Shown here piece after piece: positions 1 through 6,250 of a DNA stretch of 10,143 nt. The number at the start of each line of letters is the position of its first letter. Position 1 is the stretch's first letter. Under the pieces are notes generated by a model that worked only from the letters and a program-made list of their open reading frames with translations, did no database searches and was not told where the DNA came from. The stretch spans positions 1 to 10,143 of the forward strand of contig MGOA01000081.1 of the NCBI GenBank assembly GCA_001796965.1, given 5' to 3'. The position numbers and the translations under genes were made by a program. The DNA is from Chloroflexi bacterium RBG_16_64_43 (GTDB lineage Bacteria; Chloroflexota; Anaerolineae; Anaerolineales; RBG-16-64-43).

Positions 1-507
1 CTGGAGGCCGGGCGCTTGCCGCTTCAGCTGGCGCCGACGAATCTGGCCCAGTGCGTGGAGGGTGTCCGCGCCTCGCTCGCCGCAAGCCACGGCGGCAGCC
101 TCAGCCCGGCGCTCGAGCGTGTGCAGGTGAGCCTGCCGCCGGATCTGCCCGAGATATGGGCCGACGAACAGATGCTCGCGAGCGTTCTCTTCCATTTGGT
201 GGATAATGCCATCAAGTACGCGCCCGAGGTGCCGATTCGCCTCACCGCCCGGGCGCAGGACCAGCAGGTGGACATCTTCGTCGCCGACCGCGGTCCAGGC
301 ATTCCACCCGACGCGCAGGGGCGCCTGCTGCAGATGTTCTCACGCCTGGAGAGCGCCGATGCGCCGCGCGTCGCTGGCTACGGTCTGGGTCTGTACGTCT
401 CGCGTCGTTTCGTCGAGGCCATGGGCGGCGAGATCGCCGTGGACTCGGCTCCCGGGGAGGGGATGACCGTGCGCGTGCGCCTGCCGGTCGCGAGGGAAAG
501 CGAATGA
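1..507 (+). CDS. Sensor histidine kinase, C-terminal part (5' end outside window)
   Basis: The reading frame is open from the first base, so this is the last 168 residues of a longer protein. It opens with LEAGRLPL, typical of the segment just after the dimerisation/phosphoacceptor helices, and continues with an HATPase_c domain. Visible ATP-binding boxes are the N box (HLVDNAIKYAP, Asn at about visible residue 69), the G1 box DRGPG (96-100) and the G2 box GYGLGL (126-131), followed by the usual EAMGGEIAVDSAPGEGMTVRVRLP end. The kinase would autophosphorylate a His that lies upstream of the window and pass the phosphate to the response regulator encoded next. The stop codon overlaps that gene's start (ATGA), so the two are almost certainly cotranscribed and translationally coupled. 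The sensory and membrane parts are not in the window, so the stimulus cannot be inferred. The family call is very secure. Confidence 0.95.
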   Translation: MEAGRLPLQLAPTNLAQCVEGVRASLAASHGGSLSPALERVQVSLPPDLPEIWADEQMLASVLFHLVDNAIKYAPEVPIRLTARAQDQQVDIFVADRGPGIPPDAQGRLLQMFSRLESADAPRVAGYGLGLYVSRRFVEAMGGEIAVDSAPGEGMTVRVRLPVARESE

Positions 508-1235
508 CAACCCGCGTGCTGATCGTTGACGATGACGAGTCGCTGCGCTCCGTTCTGACCCAGTTTCTCGAACGCGAGGGGTATGGCGTATGCTCGGCGG
601 CTACCGGCCCGGAAGCCTTGCGCACCTTCTACAGCGAGCGACCCCAGGCCGTCATATTGGATCTCATGCTGCCCGGCATGGACGGCTGGGAAGTCTGCGC
701 GCGGCTGCGCGAACTGTCGGATGTGCCGATCATCATGCTCAGCGCACGCACTGCGCAAACCGACAAGCTGCGCGGCTTCCGCATGGGCGTGGACGATTAC
801 ATCTCCAAACCGTTCAGCCTGGCGGAATTGGCTGCCCGCCTGCAGGCCGTGCTGGTGCGCACCGAGCGCACGCGCCGCGAGCCGCGCACGACCTGGGCCT
901 GGCAGGATTTGGCCGTAGATGTCGACCGGCGCCAGGTGCGGCGCGCCGGACAGGTGCTGGATCTCACGCCCACCGAATTCCGCTTATTGCTCGCGCTCAT
1001 CCAGCGCCAGGGGGCGCTGGTCTCGGAGGACGAGCTGCGCGAGGAGTTGTGGGGCCGCGAGCGGGCGGTGGATGCCTCCGCCTTGCGCCGCTACATCTGG
1101 CTCCTGCGGCGCAAGCTCGAGGAGGATCCGGCCCACCCGCGGCGGGTGGTGGCCGTGCGCGGCGAGGGCTACCGCCTGGGCACAGGGCCCCTCGCGCCAC
1201 CCCTCGAAGACTCCGGCGGCGACCCGCAACCCTAG
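504..1235 (+). CDS. OmpR/PhoB-family response regulator
   Basis: This 243-residue protein has an N-terminal receiver domain (about 4-115) and a C-terminal winged-helix DNA-binding domain (about 128-228). In the receiver the acidic pocket is DDD at 9-11, the phosphoacceptor is Asp53 (ILDLMLPGMDG), the switch Ser is S80 (IIMLSA) and the conserved Lys is K102 (SKPF). The effector domain shows the OmpR-type pattern LTPTEFRLLLALI, then ALRRYIWLLRRKLEEDP as the recognition region and RGEGYRLG as the wing. It is presumably phosphorylated by the kinase encoded immediately upstream, whose stop overlaps this ATG by four bases. A Pro-rich tail of about 18 residues follows the DNA-binding domain and is probably disordered. 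The Hsp20 gene starts 125 bp downstream; whether the regulator controls it is unknown. The specific regulon cannot be named. Confidence 0.96.
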   Translation: MTTRVLIVDDDESLRSVLTQFLEREGYGVCSAATGPEALRTFYSERPQAVILDLMLPGMDGWEVCARLRELSDVPIIMLSARTAQTDKLRGFRMGVDDYISKPFSLAELAARLQAVLVRTERTRREPRTTWAWQDLAVDVDRRQVRRAGQVLDLTPTEFRLLLALIQRQGALVSEDELREELWGRERAVDASALRRYIWLLRRKLEEDPAHPRRVVAVRGEGYRLGTGPLAPPLEDSGGDPQP

Positions 1236-1296
1236 CCCCCACCCCTGCGCCCCACGCAAACGAAAGTCTAACGCGGCGATAACGCTGCTCCGATAG

Positions 1297-1353
1297 CCTC
1301 GGAGTATCCTTCCATACACGTATCGTCATCGGATGATCAGGATACTCTGGAGG
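1297..1353 (+). promoter_or_regulatory. Candidate RNA thermometer-like hairpin in the Hsp20 5' leader
   Basis: Bases 1302-1310 (GAGTATCCT) are perfectly complementary to 1339-1347 (AGGATACTC). The helix extends through a G-U pair (1301-1348) and, with G1349 bulged, through CCTC (1297-1300) pairing to GAGG (1350-1353). GAGG is the core of the Hsp20 Shine-Dalgarno sequence (GGAGG, 1349-1353, seven bases before the ATG), so the folded form would hide the ribosome binding site. The 28-base loop contains a small TCAT-CGG-ATGA hairpin (1326-1336). A weaker alternative, GTATC (1320-1324) with GATAC (1341-1345), is mutually exclusive with the long helix and would leave the site free. SD-sequestering leaders with bulged helices (ROSE, fourU) are known upstream of small heat shock genes in other bacteria; the function here is inference. 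The 9-bp inverted repeat could instead be a protein operator. Confidence 0.55.
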
Positions 1354-1360
1354 TAGTCCT

Positions 1361-1771
1361 ATGAATCCCGTTTATGCACTGCAGTACGCTCCCGCCACCG
1401 GCCTGCGCCGCTGGAACTGGCGTTGGACTGAACCCGGCGACTTGGCCTATCAGCCCGTGTCGGTGGATGTTCACGACGACGGCGAGACCTTCGTCATCAC
1501 GGCGCTCATGCCGGGAGTCGCGGCGGAGGATCTCAAGATCGAAATCGAGGGTGATACAATCTCCCTGCGCGGCGAGATCAAGGCCGAGCCGGCTGGGGCC
1601 GAAGTCCTGTTGCGCGAGCGCTTCGTCGGCAAGGTCGGCCGCACGCTGACCATGCCCGCGGCACTCGACTCGGAACACAGCGAGGCCTCGCTGGAGGCCG
1701 GCGTGCTCACGCTGCGCGTGCCCAAGGCCGCGACGGCACGACGCAAGGTTATCCCCGTCAAGGGTTCGTAA
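1361..1771 (+). CDS. Small heat shock protein, Hsp20/alpha-crystallin family
   Basis: This 136-residue cytoplasmic holdase chaperone would bind unfolding proteins without ATP and keep them refoldable. A short N-terminal arm rich in Trp and Arg (about 1-31) is followed by the alpha-crystallin domain (about 32-122). Recognisable stretches are YQPVSVDVHDDGETFVITA, LPGV-like MPGVAAEDLKIEIEGDTISLRGE, and the hallmark A/G-x-x-x-G-V-L-type motif LEAGVLTLRVPKA. The tail carries VIPV, which matches the (I/V)-x-(I/V) anchor used for oligomer assembly. Length is normal for bacterial Hsp20. The start is well set: GGAGG at 1349-1353 lies seven bases before the ATG. No CIRCE or HAIR operator is visible upstream, but the ribosome site can be trapped in a long hairpin, which suggests temperature control of translation. 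A strong hairpin 37 bases after the stop probably ends the transcript. Confidence 0.96.
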   Translation: MNPVYALQYAPATGLRRWNWRWTEPGDLAYQPVSVDVHDDGETFVITALMPGVAAEDLKIEIEGDTISLRGEIKAEPAGAEVLLRERFVGKVGRTLTMPAALDSEHSEASLEAGVLTLRVPKAATARRKVIPVKGS

Positions 1772-1808
1772 GCCTCACCGGCTGCGGGGAAGCCACACCT
1801 CTTACATT

Positions 1809-1839
1809 GCACGGGCCGGCCGCACACGCCGGCCCGTGC
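1809..1839. terminator. Perfect 12-bp GC hairpin after the Hsp20 gene
   Basis: GCACGGGCCGGC (1809-1820) and GCCGGCCCGTGC (1828-1839) are exact reverse complements around a 7-base loop (CGCACAC). It lies between the Hsp20 stop and the rhomboid start. There is no clear T-run on either side, so it is terminator-like rather than a textbook intrinsic terminator. It could also act as an mRNA 3'-end stabiliser or a pause site. Confidence 0.6.
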
Positions 1840-1875
1840 GTCATGTTCCCGGTGCCCGCTGCTGCTGGAGGTTGA

Positions 1876-2595
1876 GTGATCCCTCTGCGCGACAATGTCC
1901 GCCCGCGTTCCTTCCCGTGGATGACGTGGCTCATCATTCTCTCGAACGTTGCAGTGTTCGTGGTTGAGCTGGGATTGACCCCGCGCGGTCTGTCCCGTTT
2001 CTTCTCTGAGTATGGGCTCGTCCCGGCCGCAATCAACTTGCGCGAGGCAGGCACCTGGGCTCCGCTGGTGACCTCGATGTTCGTCCACGGCGGATGGTTG
2101 CACATCCTGAGTAACATGTGGGCCCTGCTCATCTTCGGCGATAACGTCGAGGACCGATTGGGCCCGCTGCGCTACCTGACTTTCTACTTCTTGGCCGGGC
2201 TGGTGGCGGGCCTCTTGAACGTCTGGCTCACGCCGGATTCGGCCGTGCCGATGGTCGGCGCGAGCGGGGCGATCGCCGGGGTGCTGGGTGCCTACTTCCT
2301 GCTCTACCCCGGGGGCAAGGTGCTGACCCTGGTGCCGATTTTCCTGCTGCCGTGGCTGATCGAGATCCCTTCCGTCCTCTACTTGGGGTTCTGGTTCGTC
2401 TCGCAGTTCTTCAACGGGCTGGCCTCCTTGGGGGGTGGCGGAATGTTGAGCGACGTGGCGTGGTGGGCGCACATCGGCGGGTTCGTGGCCGGCATCCTGA
2501 TGGTGCTCATCCTCCGCCCTGGTACCACTCGCAAGCCGCACCACGATCTCGCGGCGGAGGTCGTGATCCACCCTCCCGACCGCCCGCCGCTCTAG
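1876..2595 (+). CDS. Rhomboid family intramembrane serine protease
   Basis: This 239-residue polytopic membrane protein would cleave transmembrane substrates within the membrane. The start is a GTG with GGAGG four bases upstream (1867-1871), and the N terminus MIPLRDN plus FPWMTW is typical of a common bacterial rhomboid subfamily. Six hydrophobic segments can be seen at about 17-34, 73-90, 97-117, 125-144, 149-178 and 195-213. The catalytic Ser is S130 in GASGA, the catalytic His is H199 in WWAHIGG, and HILSN (H76, N80) supplies the conserved TM2 His/Asn of the oxyanion site. The motif pattern therefore predicts an active enzyme. The region between TM5 and TM6 is Gly-rich (LASLGGGGM). A short, charged C-terminal tail (about 216-239) is probably cytoplasmic. 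It follows the Hsp20 gene on the same strand, separated by a hairpin. The substrate is unknown. Confidence 0.95.
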   Translation: MIPLRDNVRPRSFPWMTWLIILSNVAVFVVELGLTPRGLSRFFSEYGLVPAAINLREAGTWAPLVTSMFVHGGWLHILSNMWALLIFGDNVEDRLGPLRYLTFYFLAGLVAGLLNVWLTPDSAVPMVGASGAIAGVLGAYFLLYPGGKVLTLVPIFLLPWLIEIPSVLYLGFWFVSQFFNGLASLGGGGMLSDVAWWAHIGGFVAGILMVLILRPGTTRKPHHDLAAEVVIHPPDRPPL

Positions 2596-2614
2596 GACCC
2601 GCATACCTCACCTG

Positions 2615-2623
2615 TGCTACAAT
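2615..2623 (+). promoter_or_regulatory. Extended -10 promoter upstream of the PP2C gene
   Basis: TGCTACAAT is a TG-extended -10 element with one mismatch to TATAAT (2618-2623). It lies in the gap just after the rhomboid stop. No good -35 is visible at the standard distance, which is acceptable for an extended -10 promoter. The expected transcription start is about 2629-2631, giving a leader of roughly 220 nt before the phosphatase ATG. Confidence 0.5.
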
Positions 2624-2629
2624 CGCGCC

Positions 2630-2851
2630 GTGGTCCACCACCACCTGCGTCGAGGGCATGGCCAGAGGGGGCCGATCGGGGTTCCTTCATCCATCCCTCG
2701 GCCCGGCGGCCGCAGACCCTCTCCGCGCGCCGCATTGGCACACGATCGACTGCTCGCCCGTCTCATGCCCAACCCGCATCCCACCCGCCTCTTGGCCTGT
2801 ATCCTCCAGCGCCCGGCCACCGGCCGAGGCATCGAGGTCACACTCGCATGA
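2630..2851 (+). CDS. Possible leaderless 73-codon ORF upstream of the PP2C gene
   Basis: An ORF begins with GTG at 2630, seven bases after the predicted -10 box, so a transcript starting there would be leaderless. It ends with TGA at 2849-2851, overlapping the phosphatase ATG as ATGA, the same coupling arrangement as the kinase and regulator genes. The product is basic and rich in His, Arg and Pro, with no recognisable domain, signal or membrane segment. The second half (from an internal ATG at 2765, MPNPHPTRLLAC and onward) has a GC-rich third position consistent with coding, but in GC-rich DNA this is weak evidence. The stretch may be simply an untranslated leader; it also holds a hairpin at 2669-2704 (GGGCCGA with TCGGCCC) and a small one at 2814-2826 (CGGCC with GGCCG). 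No family is recognised. Confidence 0.25.
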   Translation: MVHHHLRRGHGQRGPIGVPSSIPRPGGRRPSPRAALAHDRLLARLMPNPHPTRLLACILQRPATGRGIEVTLA

Positions 2852-3654
2852 TTCCCGTCGATCGCGCGCACTTGGAGGTTGTGGCCGCCACCCATCCCGG
2901 CGAAGTGCGGGCCACGAATGAGGACCGCTTCGCCGTCGGCACGTATCAGTTGAGCGCCGACGACAAAACCCTGTGCACGCTAGCCATACTGTGCGACGGC
3001 ATCGGGGGCCACGCCGCCGGTGAGGTGGCGGCTCAGATGATCGTCGACCAATTCGTCCTCCAGGCAGCCGGTTTCTCCGGACGCGACCCAACCCTCGAGG
3101 TCAGCACGGCGCTGGTGCGCGCCGGGCGCGCGGTGTACGCTCGTGCCCGCACCGATTCGGCGCTGTACGGCATGGGCGCCACCGCAGCCTCGGCCTGGGT
3201 CATCGGCCACCGCCTTTACACGGCGACCATCGGCGATAGCCGCATCTACCTCTTGCGCGCGGACGGCATGCGCCAGATCAGCGTCGACCACACCTATGTT
3301 CAGGAAGCGGTGGAGCGCGGCACCCTCACCCCTGAGGAAGCCCGCACCCATCCCTATGCCCATGTCCTGCGGCGCCACCTGGGCGGCGAGCGGGACCCAT
3401 TGCCCGATCTGCGCATTCGCCTCTCAGCCTACGAAGATGACGCTGTGTCCATCGCTCACCAGGGTCTGCCCTTAGCCGCTGGGGAGATCGCCTTGTTGTG
3501 TACCGACGGGCTGAGTGACCTGGTGCCGACCGATGATATCGCGGATGTTCTACTGGCCCGCCAGTTGCCGCAAGCCGTCGCTCAGCTCATCGACCTGGCC
3601 CGCTCGCGCGGCGGGCACGACAACATCACGATCATCGCCATGCACCATCCCTAA
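2848..3654 (+). CDS. PP2C-family serine/threonine protein phosphatase
   Basis: This 268-residue soluble, metal-dependent phosphatase would remove phosphate from Ser/Thr residues, reversing Hanks-type kinases. All core PP2C motifs are present: THPGEVRATNEDRF (metal ligand in NED, D26), LCDGIGGHAAGE (D50, G51), GATAASAWVIG and TIGDSRIYLL (about 111-135), CTDGLSD (D220) and GHDNITI (D258). The size is normal for the minimal bacterial type (PrpC/Stp-like), and there is no membrane or extra regulatory domain. I start it at the ATG at 2848, with GAGG at 2834-2837. The frame stays open to 2614, but that 78-residue extension is Pro/Arg/Ser-rich, unlike a PP2C N terminus, and lies over the promoter. 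A promoter at 2615-2623 probably drives it. No partner kinase or FHA protein is in the window. It converges on prmC across a 276-bp gap. Confidence 0.95.
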   Translation: MIPVDRAHLEVVAATHPGEVRATNEDRFAVGTYQLSADDKTLCTLAILCDGIGGHAAGEVAAQMIVDQFVLQAAGFSGRDPTLEVSTALVRAGRAVYARARTDSALYGMGATAASAWVIGHRLYTATIGDSRIYLLRADGMRQISVDHTYVQEAVERGTLTPEEARTHPYAHVLRRHLGGERDPLPDLRIRLSAYEDDAVSIAHQGLPLAAGEIALLCTDGLSDLVPTDDIADVLLARQLPQAVAQLIDLARSRGGHDNITIIAMHHP

Positions 3655-3733
3655 ACCGATCCAGGCTGGCTCGCACACGGCCAACCAGGAAGAGGGCACA
3701 GCCTGCCTTTCGCTTGCGCGTTTGCGCGCGGCA

Positions 3734-3753
3734 TGCGCACGGCCGGCCGCGCA
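3734..3753. repeat. Small GC-rich inverted repeat in the PP2C-prmC gap
   Basis: The gap 3655-3930 between the convergent phosphatase and prmC genes has no convincing gene. It contains TGCGC (3734-3738) and GCGCA (3749-3753) flanking the self-complementary GGCCGGCC. It lies about 80 bases after the phosphatase stop and has no T-run; it could be a structured 3' UTR or chance in GC-rich DNA. Confidence 0.3.
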
Positions 3754-3871
3754 CGCGACGCGCTGCGGTGGAGGGCGGTTCTCGCCTGGCACGCGTATCG
3801 CATGGGGGGCCGCGAACCCTTCAAGATATGCTTTGGGAAGGCTCATCGATAGGCAGGCATTGCATGGCGAA

Positions 3872-3896
3872 GGGGCTGCCCTTGTGGGGCAGCCCC
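3872..3896. terminator. Hairpin between convergent PP2C and prmC genes
   Basis: GGGGCTGCCC (3872-3881) pairs perfectly with GGGCAGCCCC (3887-3896) around a 5-base loop. On the minus strand it lies 35 bases past the prmC stop and is followed by TTCGCC; on the plus strand it is followed by AGTGCTTTAG. The position between converging genes supports a bidirectional terminator, although neither side has a long T-run. Confidence 0.7.
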
Positions 3897-3930
3897 AGTG
3901 CTTTAGATGCTGGCCACGATCACGCGCCGG

Positions 3931-4785
3931 TCAGGGCAGGTCGATGCGCAATAGGCGGTCGCGCCCGGCAAGATCCTGGTGAATGGAATGCGCTGCGCGG
4001 GGGAAGGCGCGTCGCGCCAGGCCCAAGGCCGCCCGGCCGTGACCCTCCTCGATTTCGAGGAGCAGGGCGCCGCCAGGATTCATGCGCAGCTGAGCTTGTG
4101 CGAGCATGCGCCGAGTAAGGTCCAGCCCATCGGGTCCGCCGTCGAGGGCCTGCAATGGTTCGTGCTGCGCCACGGCCAGATCGGCTAGGGCCTGGGTCGG
4201 GATGTAGGGCAAGTTGGCGCACACAAGATCCAGACCGCGCGCGAGGGCGGCGATCAAGTCCGTACGGACTAACCGAATACGCTGAGCCACGCCATGGCGC
4301 TGGGCGTTGACCTGCGCCACGCGGAGTGCGCCCGGGGCAATCTCCGTCGCGACGACGGACAGGCGCGGGATATTCACCGCCAGGGCGACGGCGATGCACC
4401 CCGAGCCGGTGCCCACATCCGCCACGCGCAGCCGCTCGGGCGGCGTGCGCAGCGCAAGTACCGCGCGCGCTTCATCCACAAGCAGTTCGGTTTCGGGGCG
4501 AGGAACAAGCACCTGAGGCGAAACGGTGAAGGGCAGGCCGTAGAACTCTTGCTCGCCGGTGAGATATGCCAGCGGCTCGCCCGCCGCGAGGCGCGCAACT
4601 TGCTCGGTGTATTCTCTGGCGGCAGAGGCCGCCAGGGCGGTCTCGGGGTGGGCCAGGAGCCACGCGCGCGTAACACCCAACTGGCGCGCGAGCAGCACCT
4701 GGGCCGCGAGCGAGGTCGTCTGGCTATCGAGGTGAGCCGCGCGCCCCAACGCGAGCGCCGCAGCGATGGTCGTGGATTCTGACAT
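3931..4785 (-). CDS. prmC: Peptide chain release factor N5-glutamine methyltransferase PrmC
   Basis: This 284-residue cytoplasmic SAM-dependent enzyme would methylate the Gln of the GGQ motif in RF1 and RF2. The N-terminal helical domain (about 1-90) is followed by the family signature VLVPRPETELLVD (93-104), the SAM-binding motif I DVGTGSGCIAVALA (123-136), and the substrate-Gln motif NLPY (191-194). E. coli has NPPY at that site, so Pro is replaced by Leu here; I expect this to be tolerated since NLPY occurs in other N5-Gln methyltransferases. EPLQALDGGPDGLDL (209-223) is another family landmark. The gene starts 14 bases after the prfA stop, the classic prfA-prmC operon, so enzyme and substrate are made together. 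No Shine-Dalgarno is visible in the short gap (GCCGCTCTCCCGCC), so translation may depend on coupling to prfA. Confidence 0.97.
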   Translation of the reverse strand: MSESTTIAAALALGRAAHLDSQTTSLAAQVLLARQLGVTRAWLLAHPETALAASAAREYTEQVARLAAGEPLAYLTGEQEFYGLPFTVSPQVLVPRPETELLVDEARAVLALRTPPERLRVADVGTGSGCIAVALAVNIPRLSVVATEIAPGALRVAQVNAQRHGVAQRIRLVRTDLIAALARGLDLVCANLPYIPTQALADLAVAQHEPLQALDGGPDGLDLTRRMLAQAQLRMNPGGALLLEIEEGHGRAALGLARRAFPRAAHSIHQDLAGRDRLLRIDLP

Positions 4786-4799
4786 GGCGGGAGAGCGGC

Positions 4800-5879
4800 T
4801 CAGGCGGAGGAGTCGGGGGCCAGGCCAGAAGCCTGCAGCCGCTCGGCGTCCTCCTGCAGCACCAGCGCGTCAATGAAATCGTCAATCTCGCCCTGCAACA
4901 CAGCTTCCATGTTGAAGAGCGATTGACCCAGCCGGTGGTCGGTCACGCGCGACTGCGGGAAGTTGAAAGTGCGGATCTTTTCGGAGCGTTCGCCGCTCCC
5001 CACTTGCGCCCTGCGCGAGGCCTCGATCTCCGTGCGGCGCCTGTTCTCCTCGATCGCAAAGAGGCGTGCACGCAGGATCGCCATGGCGCGCAGGCGATTC
5101 TGCAATTGCGAGCGCTCGTCCTGACATTGCACGACCATGCCGGTCGGCAGGTGGGTGATGCGCACCGCGGTCGAGTTCTTTTGCACGTTCTGCCCGCCGG
5201 CGCCGGACGAGCGGTAAACCTCCATCTTGATGTCGTGATCGGGGATATCGATCGCCACCTCGTCCACCTCGGCCAATACAGCCACCGTGGCGGTGGAGGT
5301 ATGAATGCGCCCTTGCGATTCGGTGACCGGGATGCGCTGTACGCGATGGACGCCTGATTCGTACTTGAGACGCGAGTAGGCGCCCTTGCCCTTCACCTGA
5401 AAAATGATCTCCTTGTACCCGCCGATGCCGGTCTCGTTCTGTGAAATGACTTCAGTCTTCCAACCGCGCTTCTCCGCATAGCGCGTGTACAGGCGGAAGA
5501 GATCGGCCGCAAAAAGGGCCGCCTCCTCGCCGCCGGTGCCGCCGCGGATCTCAACGAAGACGTCCTTTTCGTCGCGCGGGTCGCGCGGCAAGAGCATGGC
5601 CCGCAGTTCCCTCTCGAGTGACGCCCGCTTCGGCTCGAGCTCGAGGGCCTCTGTCTCCGCCAGAGCGCGCAGGTCGGGGTCGGCCTCACCGCGCATGGCT
5701 TGTGCCTGGTCGAGGGCGCGGCTCACCCGCTGGAACTCGCGATACGTGGCCACCAGGGGTTCGATCTCCGAGCGTTCGCGGGCCAGCTCCGCGACGCGCG
5801 TGTAGTCTGCGGCGCTTTCGGCCATCAGGCGGTTGAGTTCATCGTAGTGGGCCGCGAGGCTGGCGAGCTTTTCCAACAT
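4800..5879 (-). CDS. prfA: Peptide chain release factor 1 (RF1)
   Basis: This 359-residue factor recognises UAA and UAG stop codons on the ribosome and triggers peptide release. The N-terminal coiled region (about 1-100) leads into the PCRF domain with RGGTGGEEAALFA (112-124). The codon-reading tripeptide position holds PVT (184-186; PxT marks RF1, whereas RF2 has SPF). The catalytic loop is GAGGQ (226-230), where Q230 is the predicted PrmC target, followed by NVQKNSTAVRITHLPTG; E. coli has HVNTT directly after GGQ. The C terminus has the usual IRTFNFPQSRVTDHR and LQGEIDDFIDAL. Full length for the family. The ATG at 5879 gives the standard N terminus (MLEKLASL); a weak AGGA lies 12 bases upstream. 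A TATAAT box at 5948-5953 is the likely promoter. It is cotranscribed with prmC. Confidence 0.98.
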   Translation of the reverse strand: MLEKLASLAAHYDELNRLMAESAADYTRVAELARERSEIEPLVATYREFQRVSRALDQAQAMRGEADPDLRALAETEALELEPKRASLERELRAMLLPRDPRDEKDVFVEIRGGTGGEEAALFAADLFRLYTRYAEKRGWKTEVISQNETGIGGYKEIIFQVKGKGAYSRLKYESGVHRVQRIPVTESQGRIHTSTATVAVLAEVDEVAIDIPDHDIKMEVYRSSGAGGQNVQKNSTAVRITHLPTGMVVQCQDERSQLQNRLRAMAILRARLFAIEENRRRTEIEASRRAQVGSGERSEKIRTFNFPQSRVTDHRLGQSLFNMEAVLQGEIDDFIDALVLQEDAERLQASGLAPDSSA

Positions 5880-5947
5880 GTGTGTGAGGTGTCCTGAGAG
5901 AGAATGACCCCACCGTGTCCGGGGGCGCGCAGGGTTGCGTATCGGGC

Positions 5948-5953
5948 ATTATA
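5948..5953 (-). promoter_or_regulatory. -10 box (TATAAT) of the prfA-prmC operon
   Basis: The minus strand reads TATAAT, an exact -10 consensus, 68 bases upstream of the prfA ATG. Seventeen bases further upstream the sequence (ACCAAC) is a poor -35. A start site near 5941 would give a leader of about 60 nt. Confidence 0.55.
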
Positions 5954-6060
5954 TCTCGCGTCATTATCCTGTTGGTTCGGCTTGCGGCGGCGCCGGGGAT
6001 GCCGTGCATTCCCGGACCGGGCCAACCGCGGCAGGGCCTCCCACTGGCGAGGATACCCTC

Positions 6061-6168
6061 ATGGCGAGCGAATTCCCCTCGCCCGGCAACGCCAGCGAGA
6101 TGCGCCCGCTCTACACGGCACCCCTCTACAAGATATTCATGCCCCTCGTCTTGCGCAACGTGCCCTAA
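6061..6168 (+). CDS. Possible 35-residue small protein with a C-terminal PLVLR tail
   Basis: An ATG at 6061 has GAGG at 6049-6052, eight bases upstream, an ideally placed ribosome site. The 35-residue product starts MASEFPSPGN and ends LYKIFMPLVLRNVP. The last stretch resembles the short hydrophobic-basic (Y/F)-x-P-L-V-x-(R/K) tail that I recall at the C terminus of many secreted Chloroflexi proteins; this is recollection, not a search. There is no signal peptide or clear membrane helix. The frame is open back to about 5935, but that part crosses the prfA promoter and looks non-coding. It is the only plus-strand candidate between prfA and the terminator hairpin at 6192-6228, which lies 23 bases after its stop. 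It could be a genuine small protein, the surviving end of a decayed secreted-protein gene, or chance. No promoter is obvious. Confidence 0.4.
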   Translation: MASEFPSPGNASEMRPLYTAPLYKIFMPLVLRNVP

Positions 6169-6191
6169 GTGCGCGTCGGCCTCGAGAAGAA

Positions 6192-6228
6192 GAGAAAGCC
6201 ACTCCCAGATAACGGGGGTGGCTTTCTC
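6192..6228. terminator. Strong bidirectional intrinsic terminator
   Basis: GAGAAAGCCACTCCC (6192-6206) pairs over 15 positions with GGGGGTGGCTTTCTC (6214-6228), with a single G-T wobble and a 7-base loop. On the minus strand it lies 22 bases after the lipoprotein gene stop and runs into TTCTTCTC, a fair T-rich tract, so it most likely ends the three-gene envelope operon. On the plus strand it would end any transcript of the 35-codon ORF. Confidence 0.85.
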
Positions 6229-6250
6229 ATGTTAGGACCCTAGCCCTCGC

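Noticed and set aside
1236..1360. CIRCE, HAIR or other known heat-shock operator, and a clear sigma-70 promoter, upstream of Hsp20
   Set aside because: No TTAGCACTC-N9-GAGTGCTAA or CTTGAGT-N7-ACTCAAG pattern is present. GATAAC (1278-1283) is a possible -10 with no matching -35, too weak to annotate.
1471..2604. 377-codon minus-strand ORF opposite the Hsp20 and rhomboid genes
   Set aside because: The product is His/Gln/Arg/Glu-rich without any domain, and both genes on the plus strand have full family motifs. It is an antisense shadow of GC-rich codons.
2614..2847. N-terminal extension of the PP2C gene to 2614
   Set aside because: The 78 extra residues are Pro/Arg/Ser-rich, do not look like a PP2C N terminus, and would begin inside the promoter -10 region.
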